Assembly: GCF_018802605.1 (NCBI RefSeq)
Contig: NZ_CP069161.1
Span: 2,046,001-2,110,000 of the forward strand
Reading direction: 5' to 3'
DNA length: 64,000 bases
Source of the DNA: Paludibacterium paludis
GTDB lineage: Bacteria > Pseudomonadota > Gammaproteobacteria > Burkholderiales > Chromobacteriaceae
This document shows, piece after piece, positions 18,646 through 26,622 of the stretch. A program made the translations under genes and the position numbers. Position 1 is the first letter of the stretch. Every line of letters begins with the position of its first letter. The notes under the pieces were generated by a model, which was given only the letters and a program-made list of their open reading frames with translations, did not search any database and had not been told where the DNA came from.

Positions 18646-19137
18646 GTGAAACTGAACACATCCTGGCTGATCGCCTTGCTTGGGCTGGCGATCGGATCGC
18701 CGGCTCTCGCCGATGGCTTCAAGATGGGGTATATCAGCACGGAGCGCATCTATCGCGAAGGCGCCCCGTTCGTCGCCATCATGAAGCGTCTGGACAAGGA
18801 GTTCGCCGACCGGCGCAACGACCTGAAACGCATGGAGTCCCGCGGCAAGGATCTCGAGGCGACCCTCGGCAAGAGCGCGTTGGCGCCGGCCGACCGGAAA
18901 AACTTCGAGCGCGAGCTGGACAGCCTTGATCGCGAGTACCGCGTCAAGAGCCGCGAGCTGTCGGAGGACTTCAACCAGCGCCGCAACGAGGAGTTCTCGG
19001 CGATGCTGGAGCGAGCCAACCGGATCGTCAAGTCGATCGCCGAAAAGGAGCAGTACGACCTGATCCTGCAGGATGCGGTCTACGTCAATCCGAAGTTCGA
19101 CCTGACGGGCAAAGTGCTCAAGGAACTGGACAAGTAA
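18646..19137 (+). CDS. skp: Periplasmic chaperone Skp (OmpH family)
   Basis: A 163-residue protein with a signal peptide ending near SPALA (residue 22). The mature protein starts FKMGYISTERI, the conserved body strand, followed by a long charged helical stretch (residues 50-130) forming the coiled-coil tentacle and a C-terminal YDLILQDAVYVNP strand. Skp trimers carry unfolded outer-membrane proteins to BamA, encoded immediately upstream. The start is GTG at 18646, preceded by GGAGGGA. Confidence 0.93.
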   Translation: MKLNTSWLIALLGLAIGSPALADGFKMGYISTERIYREGAPFVAIMKRLDKEFADRRNDLKRMESRGKDLEATLGKSALAPADRKNFERELDSLDREYRVKSRELSEDFNQRRNEEFSAMLERANRIVKSIAEKEQYDLILQDAVYVNPKFDLTGKVLKELDK

Positions 19138-19156
19138 CCCTTCACCGTTCGGGAGG

Positions 19157-19185
19157 AAGCCGGCCCGGGGTCGGCTTTAATTTTT
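19157..19185 (+). terminator. Hairpin with T-rich tail just before lpxD
   Basis: AAGCCG (19157-19162) and CGGCTT (19172-19177) can pair around a GC-rich loop and are followed by TAATTTTT. It sits directly between skp and the lpxD start codon, in place of the expected ribosome binding site, and may act as a weak attenuator. The stem is short, so this is tentative. Confidence 0.4.
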
Positions 19186-19186
19186 G

Positions 19187-20236
19187 ATGTCTTACATGCT
19201 TTCCGAGATCGTGGCGAAGCTGGGCGGCACGTTGCGCGGCGAAGACCGCCGCATCGAACGGCTGGCTCCGCTGGATACCGCGGGGCAGGATGATCTTGCC
19301 TTTCTTGCGAACCCCAAATACCGTCGCCGGATGGATGCTTGCGAAGCCGGCGCGGTCATCGTGACGCCCGCGCTGGCCGACGATCTGGCCGATACGCGTC
19401 CGCTGATCCTCGCCGAGGATCCGTACCTGTATTTCGCCCGCGTGGCGACACTGTTCCATCCGGTCGCGCCGCCGGTGGAGGGCATTCATCCGGGTTCGAC
19501 GGTCGGCGAGGGGAGCCGCGTCGGCAAGGGCACGGAGATCCGCGAGCTTGTCAGTATCGGCCGCCATGTGACGATCGGCGAGAACTGCAAGATTTATCCC
19601 GGAGTGGTGATCGGTGACGAAGTGAGCATCGGCGACTCGGTGACGCTTCATGCCAATGTGACGGTCTACCATGGCTGCCGTATCGGCGACCGCGTGGGCA
19701 TCCATTCGGGCAGCGTCATCGGCGCGGACGGCTTCGGTCTTGCCTGGACCGGCGAGGACTGGTTCAAGATTCCCCAGACGGGCCGGGTGATCATCGAGGA
19801 CGATGTCGAAATCGGGGCCAACACCACCATCGACCGCGGCGCCATGGCCGACACCGTGATCCGGCGTGGCGCGAAGATCGACAATCTGGTGCAGATCGCC
19901 CACAACGTCCAGATCGGGGAGCATTCGGCCATCGCCGGATGCGTCGGCATCGCCGGCAGTACCCGTGTCGGCGCTTATTGCACGGTGGGGGGCGCCGCCA
20001 TGTTCGTCGGCCATATCGACATCGCCGACAAAACCCATATCGGCGGAGGGACGCTGGTCTCCAAGTCCATCCGCACTCCCGGAACCTATGCGTCGTCCTA
20101 CCCGATGTCGACGATGAAGGACTGGATGGCCAATGCCGTCCACCTCCGTCACCTTGACGACCTGGTCAAACGGGTGAAACGGCTCGAACGCGAGCAAAAA
20201 ACACGAAATAACAGAGAGGATGACACGGATGAGTGA
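19187..20236 (+). CDS. lpxD: UDP-3-O-(3-hydroxyacyl)glucosamine N-acyltransferase
   Basis: A 349-residue LpxD, the third step of lipid A synthesis, acylating the 2-amino group of UDP-3-O-acyl-GlcN with a hydroxyacyl-ACP. An N-terminal uridine-binding domain ([11 protein letters not shown], residues 40-50) precedes a left-handed beta-helix of hexapeptide repeats (about 105-315) with the catalytic histidine region ADGFGLAW near 185, and a C-terminal helix. The start is uncertain: TTG 19184, ATG 19187 and ATG 19196 are all in frame and none has a clear ribosome binding site. ATG 19187 is preferred because relatives extend a few residues before LSEI. Confidence 0.93.
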   Translation: MSYMLSEIVAKLGGTLRGEDRRIERLAPLDTAGQDDLAFLANPKYRRRMDACEAGAVIVTPALADDLADTRPLILAEDPYLYFARVATLFHPVAPPVEGIHPGSTVGEGSRVGKGTEIRELVSIGRHVTIGENCKIYPGVVIGDEVSIGDSVTLHANVTVYHGCRIGDRVGIHSGSVIGADGFGLAWTGEDWFKIPQTGRVIIEDDVEIGANTTIDRGAMADTVIRRGAKIDNLVQIAHNVQIGEHSAIAGCVGIAGSTRVGAYCTVGGAAMFVGHIDIADKTHIGGGTLVSKSIRTPGTYASSYPMSTMKDWMANAVHLRHLDDLVKRVKRLEREQKTRNNREDDTDE

Positions 20237-20681
20237 GCACGCCGTAAACATTGACGTGCGCGAGATCATGCGCCACCTGCCGCACCGCTACCCGTTCCTG
20301 CTGGTGGACCGCGTGGTGGAGTTCGAAGCGGACAAGCGGATTCGCGCCCTCAAGAACGTTACCATCAACGAGCCCTTCTTTGCCGGGCATTTCGAACATT
20401 ATCCGGTGATGCCGGGCGTGCTGATCATCGAAGCGTTGGCCCAGGCGGCGGGTATTCTGTCGATCCGCAGCAAGGGCGACCGCCCGGACAACGAAATGTA
20501 TTTTCTCGTCGGCATCGACAATGCGCGCTTCAAGCGCCAGGTCGTGCCGGGCGACCAGCTCGTGCTGGAAGTGGAAGAAACCGGCAGCAAGCGCGGCATC
20601 GCCCGCTACACCGCTCGCGCTCTGGTGGATGGCCAGGTGGCCTGCCAGGCGGAAATCATGTGCGCCAAAAGAGAGGTCTGA
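20229..20681 (+). CDS. fabZ: 3-hydroxyacyl-ACP dehydratase FabZ
   Basis: A 150-residue hotdog-fold dehydratase of type II fatty acid synthesis. The motif [13 protein letters not shown], the [23 protein letters not shown] block with its catalytic His and Glu, and the [11 protein letters not shown] segment are canonical. The ATG at 20229 has AGAGAGGA eight bases upstream and overlaps the lpxD stop by eight bases; an ATG three codons earlier is less well spaced. It sits among the lipid A genes because both compete for hydroxyacyl-ACP. Confidence 0.97.
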   Translation: MSEHAVNIDVREIMRHLPHRYPFLLVDRVVEFEADKRIRALKNVTINEPFFAGHFEHYPVMPGVLIIEALAQAAGILSIRSKGDRPDNEMYFLVGIDNARFKRQVVPGDQLVLEVEETGSKRGIARYTARALVDGQVACQAEIMCAKREV

Positions 20682-20682
20682 G

Positions 20683-21456
20683 ATGGCGATTCACTCCACG
20701 GCGATCGTCGATCCGCGCGCGCGCATCGCGGCGGACGTCGAAATCGGGGCCTACAGCATCATCGGTCCGGATGTCGAAATCGGCGCAGGCACTTGGGTCG
20801 GCCCTCATGTGGTGATCGAAGGGCATACCTCGATCGGCCGCGCTAACCGCATTTTCCAGTTCTGCTCGCTCGGCGCGGTGCCGCAGGACAAGAAATACGC
20901 CGGCGAGCCGACGAGGCTGGAGATCGGCGACAACAACACCATCCGCGAATTTTGCACGTTCAACATCGGCACTGCCCAGGACGCCGGCGTCACCCGCTTG
21001 GGCAACGACAACTGGATCATGGCGTACGTGCATCTGGCGCACGATTGTCAGGTCGGCAGTCATACCATTCTCGCCAACAACACGACGCTCGCGGGGCATG
21101 TCGAGATCGGCGACTGGGTGTTCCTCGGCGGGTTTACCAGCGTGCACCAGTTCGCCGTGATCGGCGAACATGCGATGACGGCATTCGCCAGCGCGGTGGC
21201 GCAGGACGTGCCGCCGTTCGTGACGGCGTCGGGCAACCGCGCCGTGCCGTCGGGCATCAACAGTGAAGGCCTCAAACGTCGCGGCTACAGCCCCGAAGCG
21301 ATCCGGGCGATCCGCAACGCCTACAAGACGCTCTACCGGCAAGGATTGGCGTACGAAGAGGCCAGAACGCAGATCGCCGCCGCCGCCCAGGCCCACCCGG
21401 AGCTCGCGCCATTCGTGCGATTCTTCGAGCGTTCCGAACGAGGCATCATCCGCTGA
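20683..21456 (+). CDS. lpxA: UDP-N-acetylglucosamine O-acyltransferase
   Basis: A 257-residue trimeric left-handed beta-helix enzyme, the first step of lipid A synthesis, acylating UDP-GlcNAc at O-3. Hexapeptide repeats run from residue 3 to about 180; the catalytic His lies in [11 protein letters not shown] near residue 125 and [11 protein letters not shown] near 200 starts the C-terminal helical part. The ATG at 20683 overlaps the end of fabZ region by spacing of only one base and is preceded by GAGAGG. Confidence 0.97.
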   Translation: MAIHSTAIVDPRARIAADVEIGAYSIIGPDVEIGAGTWVGPHVVIEGHTSIGRANRIFQFCSLGAVPQDKKYAGEPTRLEIGDNNTIREFCTFNIGTAQDAGVTRLGNDNWIMAYVHLAHDCQVGSHTILANNTTLAGHVEIGDWVFLGGFTSVHQFAVIGEHAMTAFASAVAQDVPPFVTASGNRAVPSGINSEGLKRRGYSPEAIRAIRNAYKTLYRQGLAYEEARTQIAAAAQAHPELAPFVRFFERSERGIIR

Positions 21457-21464
21457 ACGACACC

Positions 21465-22634
21465 ATGACAGACAAGCTATTGTTTGCCAACGCCCGCGGG
21501 CTGAAGGTCGCCATGGTGGCGGGCGAAGCCTCGGGCGATTTGCTGGGCGCCCATCTGATGGACGCGCTGCTCGCACGCGATCCGGGCATCCGTTTTGCCG
21601 GGATCGGCGGACCGCGCATGACCGCGCGCGGTTTCACGACTTTCGTGCCCCAGGAAAAACTGGCGGTCAGGGGGTTGGCCGAAGTCGTGCGCCACCTGCC
21701 CGAGCTCATTGGAATCCGGCGCGCGCTACGCGCCCAGTTGATCGACGAGAAGCCGGACGTGTTCATTGGGATCGATGCGCCGGATTTCAACCTGGGCCTG
21801 GAGGCCGACCTCAAGGCGGCCGGCATTCCCACCGTCCATTATGTCAGTCCCTCGGTATGGGCCTGGCGTCCCGAGCGCGTGGACCGGATCGGCCACAGCG
21901 TGAGTCACATGTTGTGCCTGTTTCCCATGGAGCCCCCGTTGTACAGCCGGGCAGGGGTACCGGTGACCTATGTAGGCCACCCGCTGGCGAGTGAATTGCC
22001 GCTCGATCCGGACAAGCTCGCCATGCGCGAGCAGCTCGGATTGCCGCTGTCGGCGCCGACCTTCGCCCTGTTGCCGGGCAGCCGCCGCAGCGAGCTGGAT
22101 TTCATGGGGCCGCTGGTGATCGAAACAGCCCGGCGTCTGCTGGAAAAGTTCCCCGACGCGCAGTTTCTCGTGCCGCTGGCGACCCGGCCGACGCTCGAGG
22201 AGTTCGAGCGGCAGCTGACGGCGCACAGGGCCTGGGAGTTGCCGATCCGCAAGCTTTTCGGACATGCCCAGATGGCGATGATCGCCAGCGACGTGGTGCT
22301 GGTCACCAGCGGCACGGCGACCCTCGAAGTGGCGCTGGCCAAGCGGCCGATGGTGATAAGCTACAAGCTGTCGGCGCTGACCTACCATTGGGTCAAGCGC
22401 AAGATCCGCCTGCCCTATGTCGGCCTGCCGAACGTTCTGGCCGGGCGCAAGGTGGTGCCCGAGCTGCTGCAGAAGGATGCCACTCCCGAGAAGCTCGCCG
22501 ACGAGATCGAGCGGATCTACCATGACAAGGACTACCAGCGAGAGCTGGCGGAATTGTTCACCGGCATGCACCTTGCCCTGCGCCAGGATACCGCGGCGCT
22601 GGCGGCGGATGCCGTTCTGAAACTGGTGCGCTGA
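21465..22634 (+). CDS. lpxB: Lipid A disaccharide synthase
   Basis: A 389-residue GT19 glycosyltransferase joining UDP-diacyl-GlcN and lipid X at the inner face of the membrane. The opening [16 protein letters not shown] with GIGGPRM, the [14 protein letters not shown] block near residue 125, [10 protein letters not shown] near 200 and the nucleotide-binding [11 protein letters not shown] segment near 280 are diagnostic. The first ten residues before KVAMVAGE are unusual in length but ATG 21465 is the only good candidate. Its stop shares bases with the rnhB start. Confidence 0.96.
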   Translation: MTDKLLFANARGLKVAMVAGEASGDLLGAHLMDALLARDPGIRFAGIGGPRMTARGFTTFVPQEKLAVRGLAEVVRHLPELIGIRRALRAQLIDEKPDVFIGIDAPDFNLGLEADLKAAGIPTVHYVSPSVWAWRPERVDRIGHSVSHMLCLFPMEPPLYSRAGVPVTYVGHPLASELPLDPDKLAMREQLGLPLSAPTFALLPGSRRSELDFMGPLVIETARRLLEKFPDAQFLVPLATRPTLEEFERQLTAHRAWELPIRKLFGHAQMAMIASDVVLVTSGTATLEVALAKRPMVISYKLSALTYHWVKRKIRLPYVGLPNVLAGRKVVPELLQKDATPEKLADEIERIYHDKDYQRELAELFTGMHLALRQDTAALAADAVLKLVR

Positions 22635-23218
22635 TGCTGCTGTGTGGAGTGGACGAGGCGGGACGGGGTCCGCTCGCCGGCGCGGTCTACGCGGCCGCGG
22701 TGATTCTCGATCCGGCGCGTCCGATCGATGGCCTGGCCGATTCCAAGGTACTGAGCGAAGCCCGTCGCGATGATCTGGCGCTGGCGATCCGGGAGCGGGC
22801 GCTCGCCTGGCATGTGGCGTCGGCGTCGGTCGAAGAGATCGATACGCTGAATATTCTCAAGGCCACCTTGCTGGCGATGAAACGCGCCTGCGACGGACTG
22901 GGTATCGTGCCGGACTTGATCCAGGTGGACGGCAACCGTGTTCCGCCCGGGTTGCCCGCGCCGGCCGAGGCCGTCGTCAAGGGCGACGCCAAGGTGCGGG
23001 CGATCTCGGCCGCGTCGATTCTCGCCAAGACGTCGCGCGATGCCGAGCTGTACCGGCTCGACGCGCTGTACCCGGAATACGGCTTCGCCCGGCACAAGGG
23101 CTATCCGACGGCCGAGCATCTGGCGGCGCTGGAGCGGCTGGGACCCCTGGCGGAGCACCGCAAGAGCTTCGGTCCCGTCAAGGCGCGGCTGGCGGCCGGG
23201 CAGGGTGAGCTGTTTTGA
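22634..23218 (+). CDS. rnhB: Ribonuclease HII
   Basis: A 194-residue RNase HII that removes ribonucleotides misincorporated in DNA and RNA primers. The acidic active site is visible in [15 protein letters not shown] (Asp 6, Glu 7), in QVDGNRVPP near residue 99 and [18 protein letters not shown] near 115-130; the GYPTAEH motif near 160 is also typical. The ATG overlaps the lpxB stop by one base. Confidence 0.96.
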   Translation: MLLCGVDEAGRGPLAGAVYAAAVILDPARPIDGLADSKVLSEARRDDLALAIRERALAWHVASASVEEIDTLNILKATLLAMKRACDGLGIVPDLIQVDGNRVPPGLPAPAEAVVKGDAKVRAISAASILAKTSRDAELYRLDALYPEYGFARHKGYPTAEHLAALERLGPLAEHRKSFGPVKARLAAGQGELF

Positions 23219-23718
23219 AACGCTGCTTTGCGCCGGTCGTCGATAGCTCGACACGGGTGCTGCTGCTTGGCAGCCTGCCCGGCGACGCCTCCTTGCGCGC
23301 GGGGCAATATTACGGCCATCCGCGCAATCAGTTCTGGATGCTGATGGGCGATGTGCTCGGCGCGCCACTGCCGGACATGGACTATCCGGAGCGGTTGACT
23401 TGTCTGCTGGCTCATGGCGTCGGATTGTGGGACGTGGTGGCCGAGGCGCATCGTCCGGGCAGCCTGGACACCGCCATTCGCGATTTTCGGCAGAACGACC
23501 TGATCACGTTGTTGGAGGACTTGCCGGATCTTGCCGCGATCGGTTTTAACGGCACCACGGCCCACCGCGTGGGACTTCGCGCCCTTGGGCGGGCCGCCGC
23601 CGTGCCATGTCTGTTGTTGCCGTCCAGCAGCCCGGCGCATGCCGTTCCCTACTTAGGCAAGCTTGCCGCGTGGCGCGAACTTGGCGGTTTTCTTGGCGAT
23701 GGCGGGGGCCGGCGTTGA
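23215..23718 (+). CDS. DNA-deoxyinosine glycosylase-like protein (UDG superfamily, family 6 type)
   Basis: A 167-residue uracil-DNA glycosylase-fold protein. The opening [20 protein letters not shown] followed by [12 protein letters not shown] matches the hypoxanthine-DNA glycosylase subfamily, with Asn of the PRNQFW segment expected near the active site, and the C-terminal [11 protein letters not shown] loop corresponds to the family's second active-site motif. It would remove deaminated adenine from DNA by base excision. The start is probably TTG at 23215, overlapping the rnhB stop, so both DNA-cleaning enzymes are translationally coupled. Function is from family resemblance. Confidence 0.78.
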   Translation: MKRCFAPVVDSSTRVLLLGSLPGDASLRAGQYYGHPRNQFWMLMGDVLGAPLPDMDYPERLTCLLAHGVGLWDVVAEAHRPGSLDTAIRDFRQNDLITLLEDLPDLAAIGFNGTTAHRVGLRALGRAAAVPCLLLPSSSPAHAVPYLGKLAAWRELGGFLGDGGGRR

Positions 23719-23797
23719 CGCCGCGCGGACGCCGTCCTAACATGAAGTCCAGCCTTTTCCCTCAGCCGGGCTTTGGGACGGGTGTTCCGGAGGAAGA

Positions 23798-24022
23798 ATG
23801 AATCGCTACTGCATTTGGTTTGTCACACCGGACGACAGCGTGATGCGTCGTGCCGAGGTTGTGCTCGACGACACCATTCATAACCATCAGGTGCTGGAAA
23901 TCATCGAGGCCCAGCTCGCGGTGGACTGCGGCCTGTCCCAGGTGATGATCGTCGACTGGAAGCGCTTCGAGGAGACGCAGTCGGCCGTATCGGCGGGCGC
24001 CCCGCCGATCAGGGCGGCCTGA
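23798..24022 (+). CDS. Small conserved-looking hypothetical protein
   Basis: A 74-residue acidic, soluble protein without signal peptide or membrane segment. A good GGAGGAAG ribosome binding site lies right before the ATG at 23798, and the compact mix of predicted strand-helix-strand (RYCIWFVTPDD, DDTIHNHQVLEIIEAQLAV, SQVMIVDWKRF) looks like a folded domain. It lies between the glycosylase-like gene and a 2Fe-2S protein gene on the same strand, probably one transcript. No family recognised. Confidence 0.6.
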   Translation: MNRYCIWFVTPDDSVMRRAEVVLDDTIHNHQVLEIIEAQLAVDCGLSQVMIVDWKRFEETQSAVSAGAPPIRAA

Positions 24023-24035
24023 CGCGCCGTTTCTC

Positions 24036-24383
24036 ATGCCCCGGGTCGTTTTCTGGAAGGAGGGCGCCGGCGAGCCTTGCGCGGCGCTCGATGCCGAACC
24101 TGGCGATTCCCTGCTGGATCTGGCCCGGCTTCACGACGTTCCCCTGCACTGGCGTTGCGGTCAGGGGACGTGCGGCACCTGCGTGGTGCGTCTTTCTCAC
24201 CAGGGCCAGCCCGGCCTTGTTCCCGTTTCGTCAAAAGAGCGCAACGTCCTTGCCCGTGCCGGTTTCGCCGATCCAGAGCGCCAGGCCTCGCCCGAGTGGC
24301 CCGACCGGCCGGATGTCGCGCGGCTCGCCTGCCATTGTCGGGCCGGTGATTCCGAGCTGACCGTGTATTTTCTTGCGCGCTGA
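24036..24383 (+). CDS. 2Fe-2S ferredoxin-type iron-sulfur protein
   Basis: A 115-residue plant-type ferredoxin fold. The cluster cysteines are in CGQGTCGTC (C-x4-C-x2-C, around residues 41-49) and a distal ACHC near residue 100. The region SLLDLARLHDVPLHWR before the cluster loop is typical of the family. It probably transfers electrons in the cytoplasm; the partner is unknown. Compared with standard ferredoxins the segment between the cluster loop and the last cysteine carries an insert including VPVSSKERNVL, a feature of a subgroup found next to membrane and DNA-repair genes in related bacteria. GGAAGGAGG before the ATG at 24036 fits the start region. Confidence 0.82.
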   Translation: MPRVVFWKEGAGEPCAALDAEPGDSLLDLARLHDVPLHWRCGQGTCGTCVVRLSHQGQPGLVPVSSKERNVLARAGFADPERQASPEWPDRPDVARLACHCRAGDSELTVYFLAR

Positions 24384-24391
24384 CCCGGCTC

Positions 24392-24814
24392 TCAGAATTT
24401 CACGACCACCACTCCCTGCAGCGGCGTGCGGCTGTGCAGGATGATATTGCCCTCCGCATCCAGCTCATCCAGACAGCCGGTCCTGCGCAACCTCCCCGGA
24501 TGCTCTACGCGATAAACGGTGACGCTCGGAACATTGCCGCGTTTGTGGCGGATGGCCTCGATTCGGTGTTCGTACAGCCCGCTGCGGGTGATCGTCCAGT
24601 CATGGATGTCGATGCACGCCTCATATTGGCGCTGGCTGCGCTGCAGAAGAAAACTGGTGATCAGCACGGTCGCCTGAATGGCGCCGAGCAGCAGTTTTTG
24701 CGGAAGGCTGTCCAATTGCCAGTAAAACACTGTCATGCAAATGGCGGCCACAGACAGGCAGGCCGAGTGGCGGCAAGCGCGAGAGTGCGTATGGTTCATG
24801 GGTTTTGATAGCAC
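24392..24814 (-). CDS. Small membrane protein of unknown function
   Basis: A 140-residue protein (GTG start at 24814; ATG at 24799 would give 135). Two hydrophobic stretches at about residues 19-35 and 41-58 suggest a helical hairpin in the inner membrane, followed by an 80-residue hydrophilic domain ending GVVVVKF. The hydrophilic part has an immunoglobulin-free, strand-rich look (NVPSVTVYRVEHPG). It converges with the ferredoxin gene (eight bases between stops) and has its own promoter candidate at 24842-24870. No family recognised. Confidence 0.55.
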   Translation of the reverse strand: MLSKPMNHTHSRACRHSACLSVAAICMTVFYWQLDSLPQKLLLGAIQATVLITSFLLQRSQRQYEACIDIHDWTITRSGLYEHRIEAIRHKRGNVPSVTVYRVEHPGRLRRTGCLDELDAEGNIILHSRTPLQGVVVVKF

Positions 24815-24841
24815 GCGGTCGTTATTGTTGTTGTTATTTTA

Positions 24842-24870
24842 AATGTATCTATTTCTAATGTCGATGCCAA
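24842..24870 (-). promoter_or_regulatory. Candidate sigma-70 promoter for the small membrane protein gene
   Basis: On the minus strand TTGGCA (24870-24865), a 17-base spacer and TACATT (24847-24842) lie just upstream of the gene starting at 24814 and directly after the FliD-like gene's stop at 24882. The local sequence is unusually AT-rich. Confidence 0.5.
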
Positions 24871-24881
24871 ATGAGAAATTG

Positions 24882-26375
24882 TCAGGCGACGGCGTTCACC
24901 GTGTTGCCGGAGCGCGACCCCGATGCCGATGGGAGCGACGCGATATTGCCGATCAGGGCGGACTGCACGGAGTAGGGCGACGACAGCGCATAGATGCTCG
25001 CGTATTGCATCATCGCGTAGAGTTGCTGGGCGGTGAGTCCTCCCCCCTTGGCCGTGGAGGCCTGGCTGATCAGCAGGCTGGCGATGCTGCCGGGCAAGGT
25101 GCCCTGGGCTGGCCGGTTCAGGACGTTTTCCGTGGCGAGCTGTTTATTCAGGGCGGTGAGCGTCAGGGGGATGCTTCCCGTGCCGAAATTGCTGTAGCTA
25201 TTGGAAAGGTTGTAGAACGACTGGGCGGCGGTCCGGATCAGCCCGACCGTGCCATTGGTGTCGGAACCGAAGGCCAGTTGCAATCCTCCCGAATTGAGGG
25301 TCAGTGTGCCACCGAGGCCGTAGCTTTGCGGGAACTGGAAATCGATGCCGATCTGTAGCAGGGAGGTCAGGGACGAACTGCCGTTGCTGAAACTGCCCAG
25401 CGCCATGTGGTTGAGGTCGCCGACCAGCCGGTTGGCGATCGGATCGCTTCGCAGGCCTCCTGTCACGCCGGTCTGGATGTTGGTGCCGATCAAGGCATTG
25501 ATGGAGGTCTGGAGCGCATTGAACGCGGAGACGAACTGCTGGGCGCTGTCGGAGACGCTGCCCAGGCTGGTGGCCACCGATATCTGTGTACTCCCTGTCC
25601 CCGCAAGATTCAGGTACAGGCCGTTGCCGATGCCGATGCCCGTGTTGCCGGCATAGCTCGATGCCACGCTGTTGACGCTGAATGACGCATTGCTACCCTG
25701 TTGCGTCAGCGTCATGCTGCCTGGCGATGCCGGCGTCCAGGCGAAATTGGCCAGCGCCGCATCGCCGCTGCTGGCGACCGTGAAACCCTTGCTGCTTCCA
25801 GGTGAATTGCTCGCCAGAACAAGGTGATAGAGGTTGCTGGCGTCGGACACGATCGTGGCGTTGATGCTCGATCCGGACGTGTTGATGGCGTTGGCGATAC
25901 CCGCCAGCGTCCCGTTGGCGATGGAGATCGTGGCCGGAGTGCTGCCGTCGGAGGTGAAGGTCGTGCCGCTGACCGTTCCGGTCTGTACTGTCAGGGAGCC
26001 GGATCCGATCACGCTTCCCGTGCTGGCATAACCGTTGCTCTGCAGGGTTTGCGATTGCGCGAGGCTGTTGACGGAGATGGTGTAGTTGCCGTTCGTGGTG
26101 GCGCTGCTCGAGTAAGCGGTCGCGACCGAACTGTTGCTGCTGTTGGCCACCGGCTGCATGCTCTGCCAGGTGGAATACAGGGATTGCAGCGTGCTCTGGA
26201 AACTGTCCAGCGCGGACAGCAGTTGGCCCAGCGACGAGATGCTGACCTGGGTGCGGGCCGCGATCGACGTCGATGGGGTCTGCGCTGTGCTTGCCGTGTT
26301 CGATACGGGGCTGAACAGGCCGGACAGCAGCGTATAGGTCGGCAGAAGAATGTTGGGGTCGATCAGTGAAGCCAT
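24882..26375 (-). CDS. Orphan FliD-like (flagellar hook-associated protein 2-like) protein
   Basis: A 497-residue Ser/Gly/Asn-rich secreted-type protein. The middle matches the FliD hook-cap family: TISVNSLAQSQTLQS near residue 99, SLTVQTGTV near 127 and a flagellin-hook-IN motif TLAGIANAIN (156-165) with INATIVSD following. The C-terminal part keeps the long helix-rich architecture. The FliD N-terminal GxDxxxLVxxLV segment is not evident; instead it begins LIDPNILLPTYTLLSG. There is no Sec signal and no other flagellar gene nearby. ATG 26375 is preferred over a start seven codons earlier. It may cap a secondary filament or be a secreted adhesin; its divergent neighbour is an insecticidal-type toxin. 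Confidence 0.7.
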   Translation of the reverse strand: MASLIDPNILLPTYTLLSGLFSPVSNTASTAQTPSTSIAARTQVSISSLGQLLSALDSFQSTLQSLYSTWQSMQPVANSSNSSVATAYSSSATTNGNYTISVNSLAQSQTLQSNGYASTGSVIGSGSLTVQTGTVSGTTFTSDGSTPATISIANGTLAGIANAINTSGSSINATIVSDASNLYHLVLASNSPGSSKGFTVASSGDAALANFAWTPASPGSMTLTQQGSNASFSVNSVASSYAGNTGIGIGNGLYLNLAGTGSTQISVATSLGSVSDSAQQFVSAFNALQTSINALIGTNIQTGVTGGLRSDPIANRLVGDLNHMALGSFSNGSSSLTSLLQIGIDFQFPQSYGLGGTLTLNSGGLQLAFGSDTNGTVGLIRTAAQSFYNLSNSYSNFGTGSIPLTLTALNKQLATENVLNRPAQGTLPGSIASLLISQASTAKGGGLTAQQLYAMMQYASIYALSSPYSVQSALIGNIASLPSASGSRSGNTVNAVA

Positions 26376-26622
26376 GACGACGCCTAAGCTCGGCATACAG
26401 TAGTGATATCGTTATAGCGCCCCTGTCGACCGCTTGGCGAAAAACTTGAGGCCGGAGCGCAAAAAAAGTGTCGGGCGGATGTGTGGCGGCCCGGTTCGGG
26501 AAAAAGACGCGCGGTTACGGTCAGGATTACCGGCGTTTCGGGAAATCCGGAAGAAACCCGGGGTTTCGTCTCCGATCCAATCCTGTCCATTCACCAGTCG
26601 GCGCGCCGGCCAAGGAGGCAGG
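26376..26622. promoter_or_regulatory. Divergent intergenic region between FliD-like and Cry-like genes
   Basis: This 247-base region must hold both divergent promoters. A strong AAGGAGG ribosome binding site for the toxin lies at 26612-26618. An AT-rich patch TGATATCGTTATAGC near 26403-26418 is the only obvious -10-like stretch. No clear operator palindrome was found. Confidence 0.4.

Noticed and set aside
16262..18661. 799-codon minus-strand frame over bamA
   Set aside because: BamA on the plus strand is unmistakable; the long opposite frame reflects codon bias of a highly expressed GC-rich gene.
9063..24383. Possible genomic island signals in the housekeeping block
   Set aside because: Gene order is the standard betaproteobacterial one; no integrase, repeat or tRNA boundary was seen.
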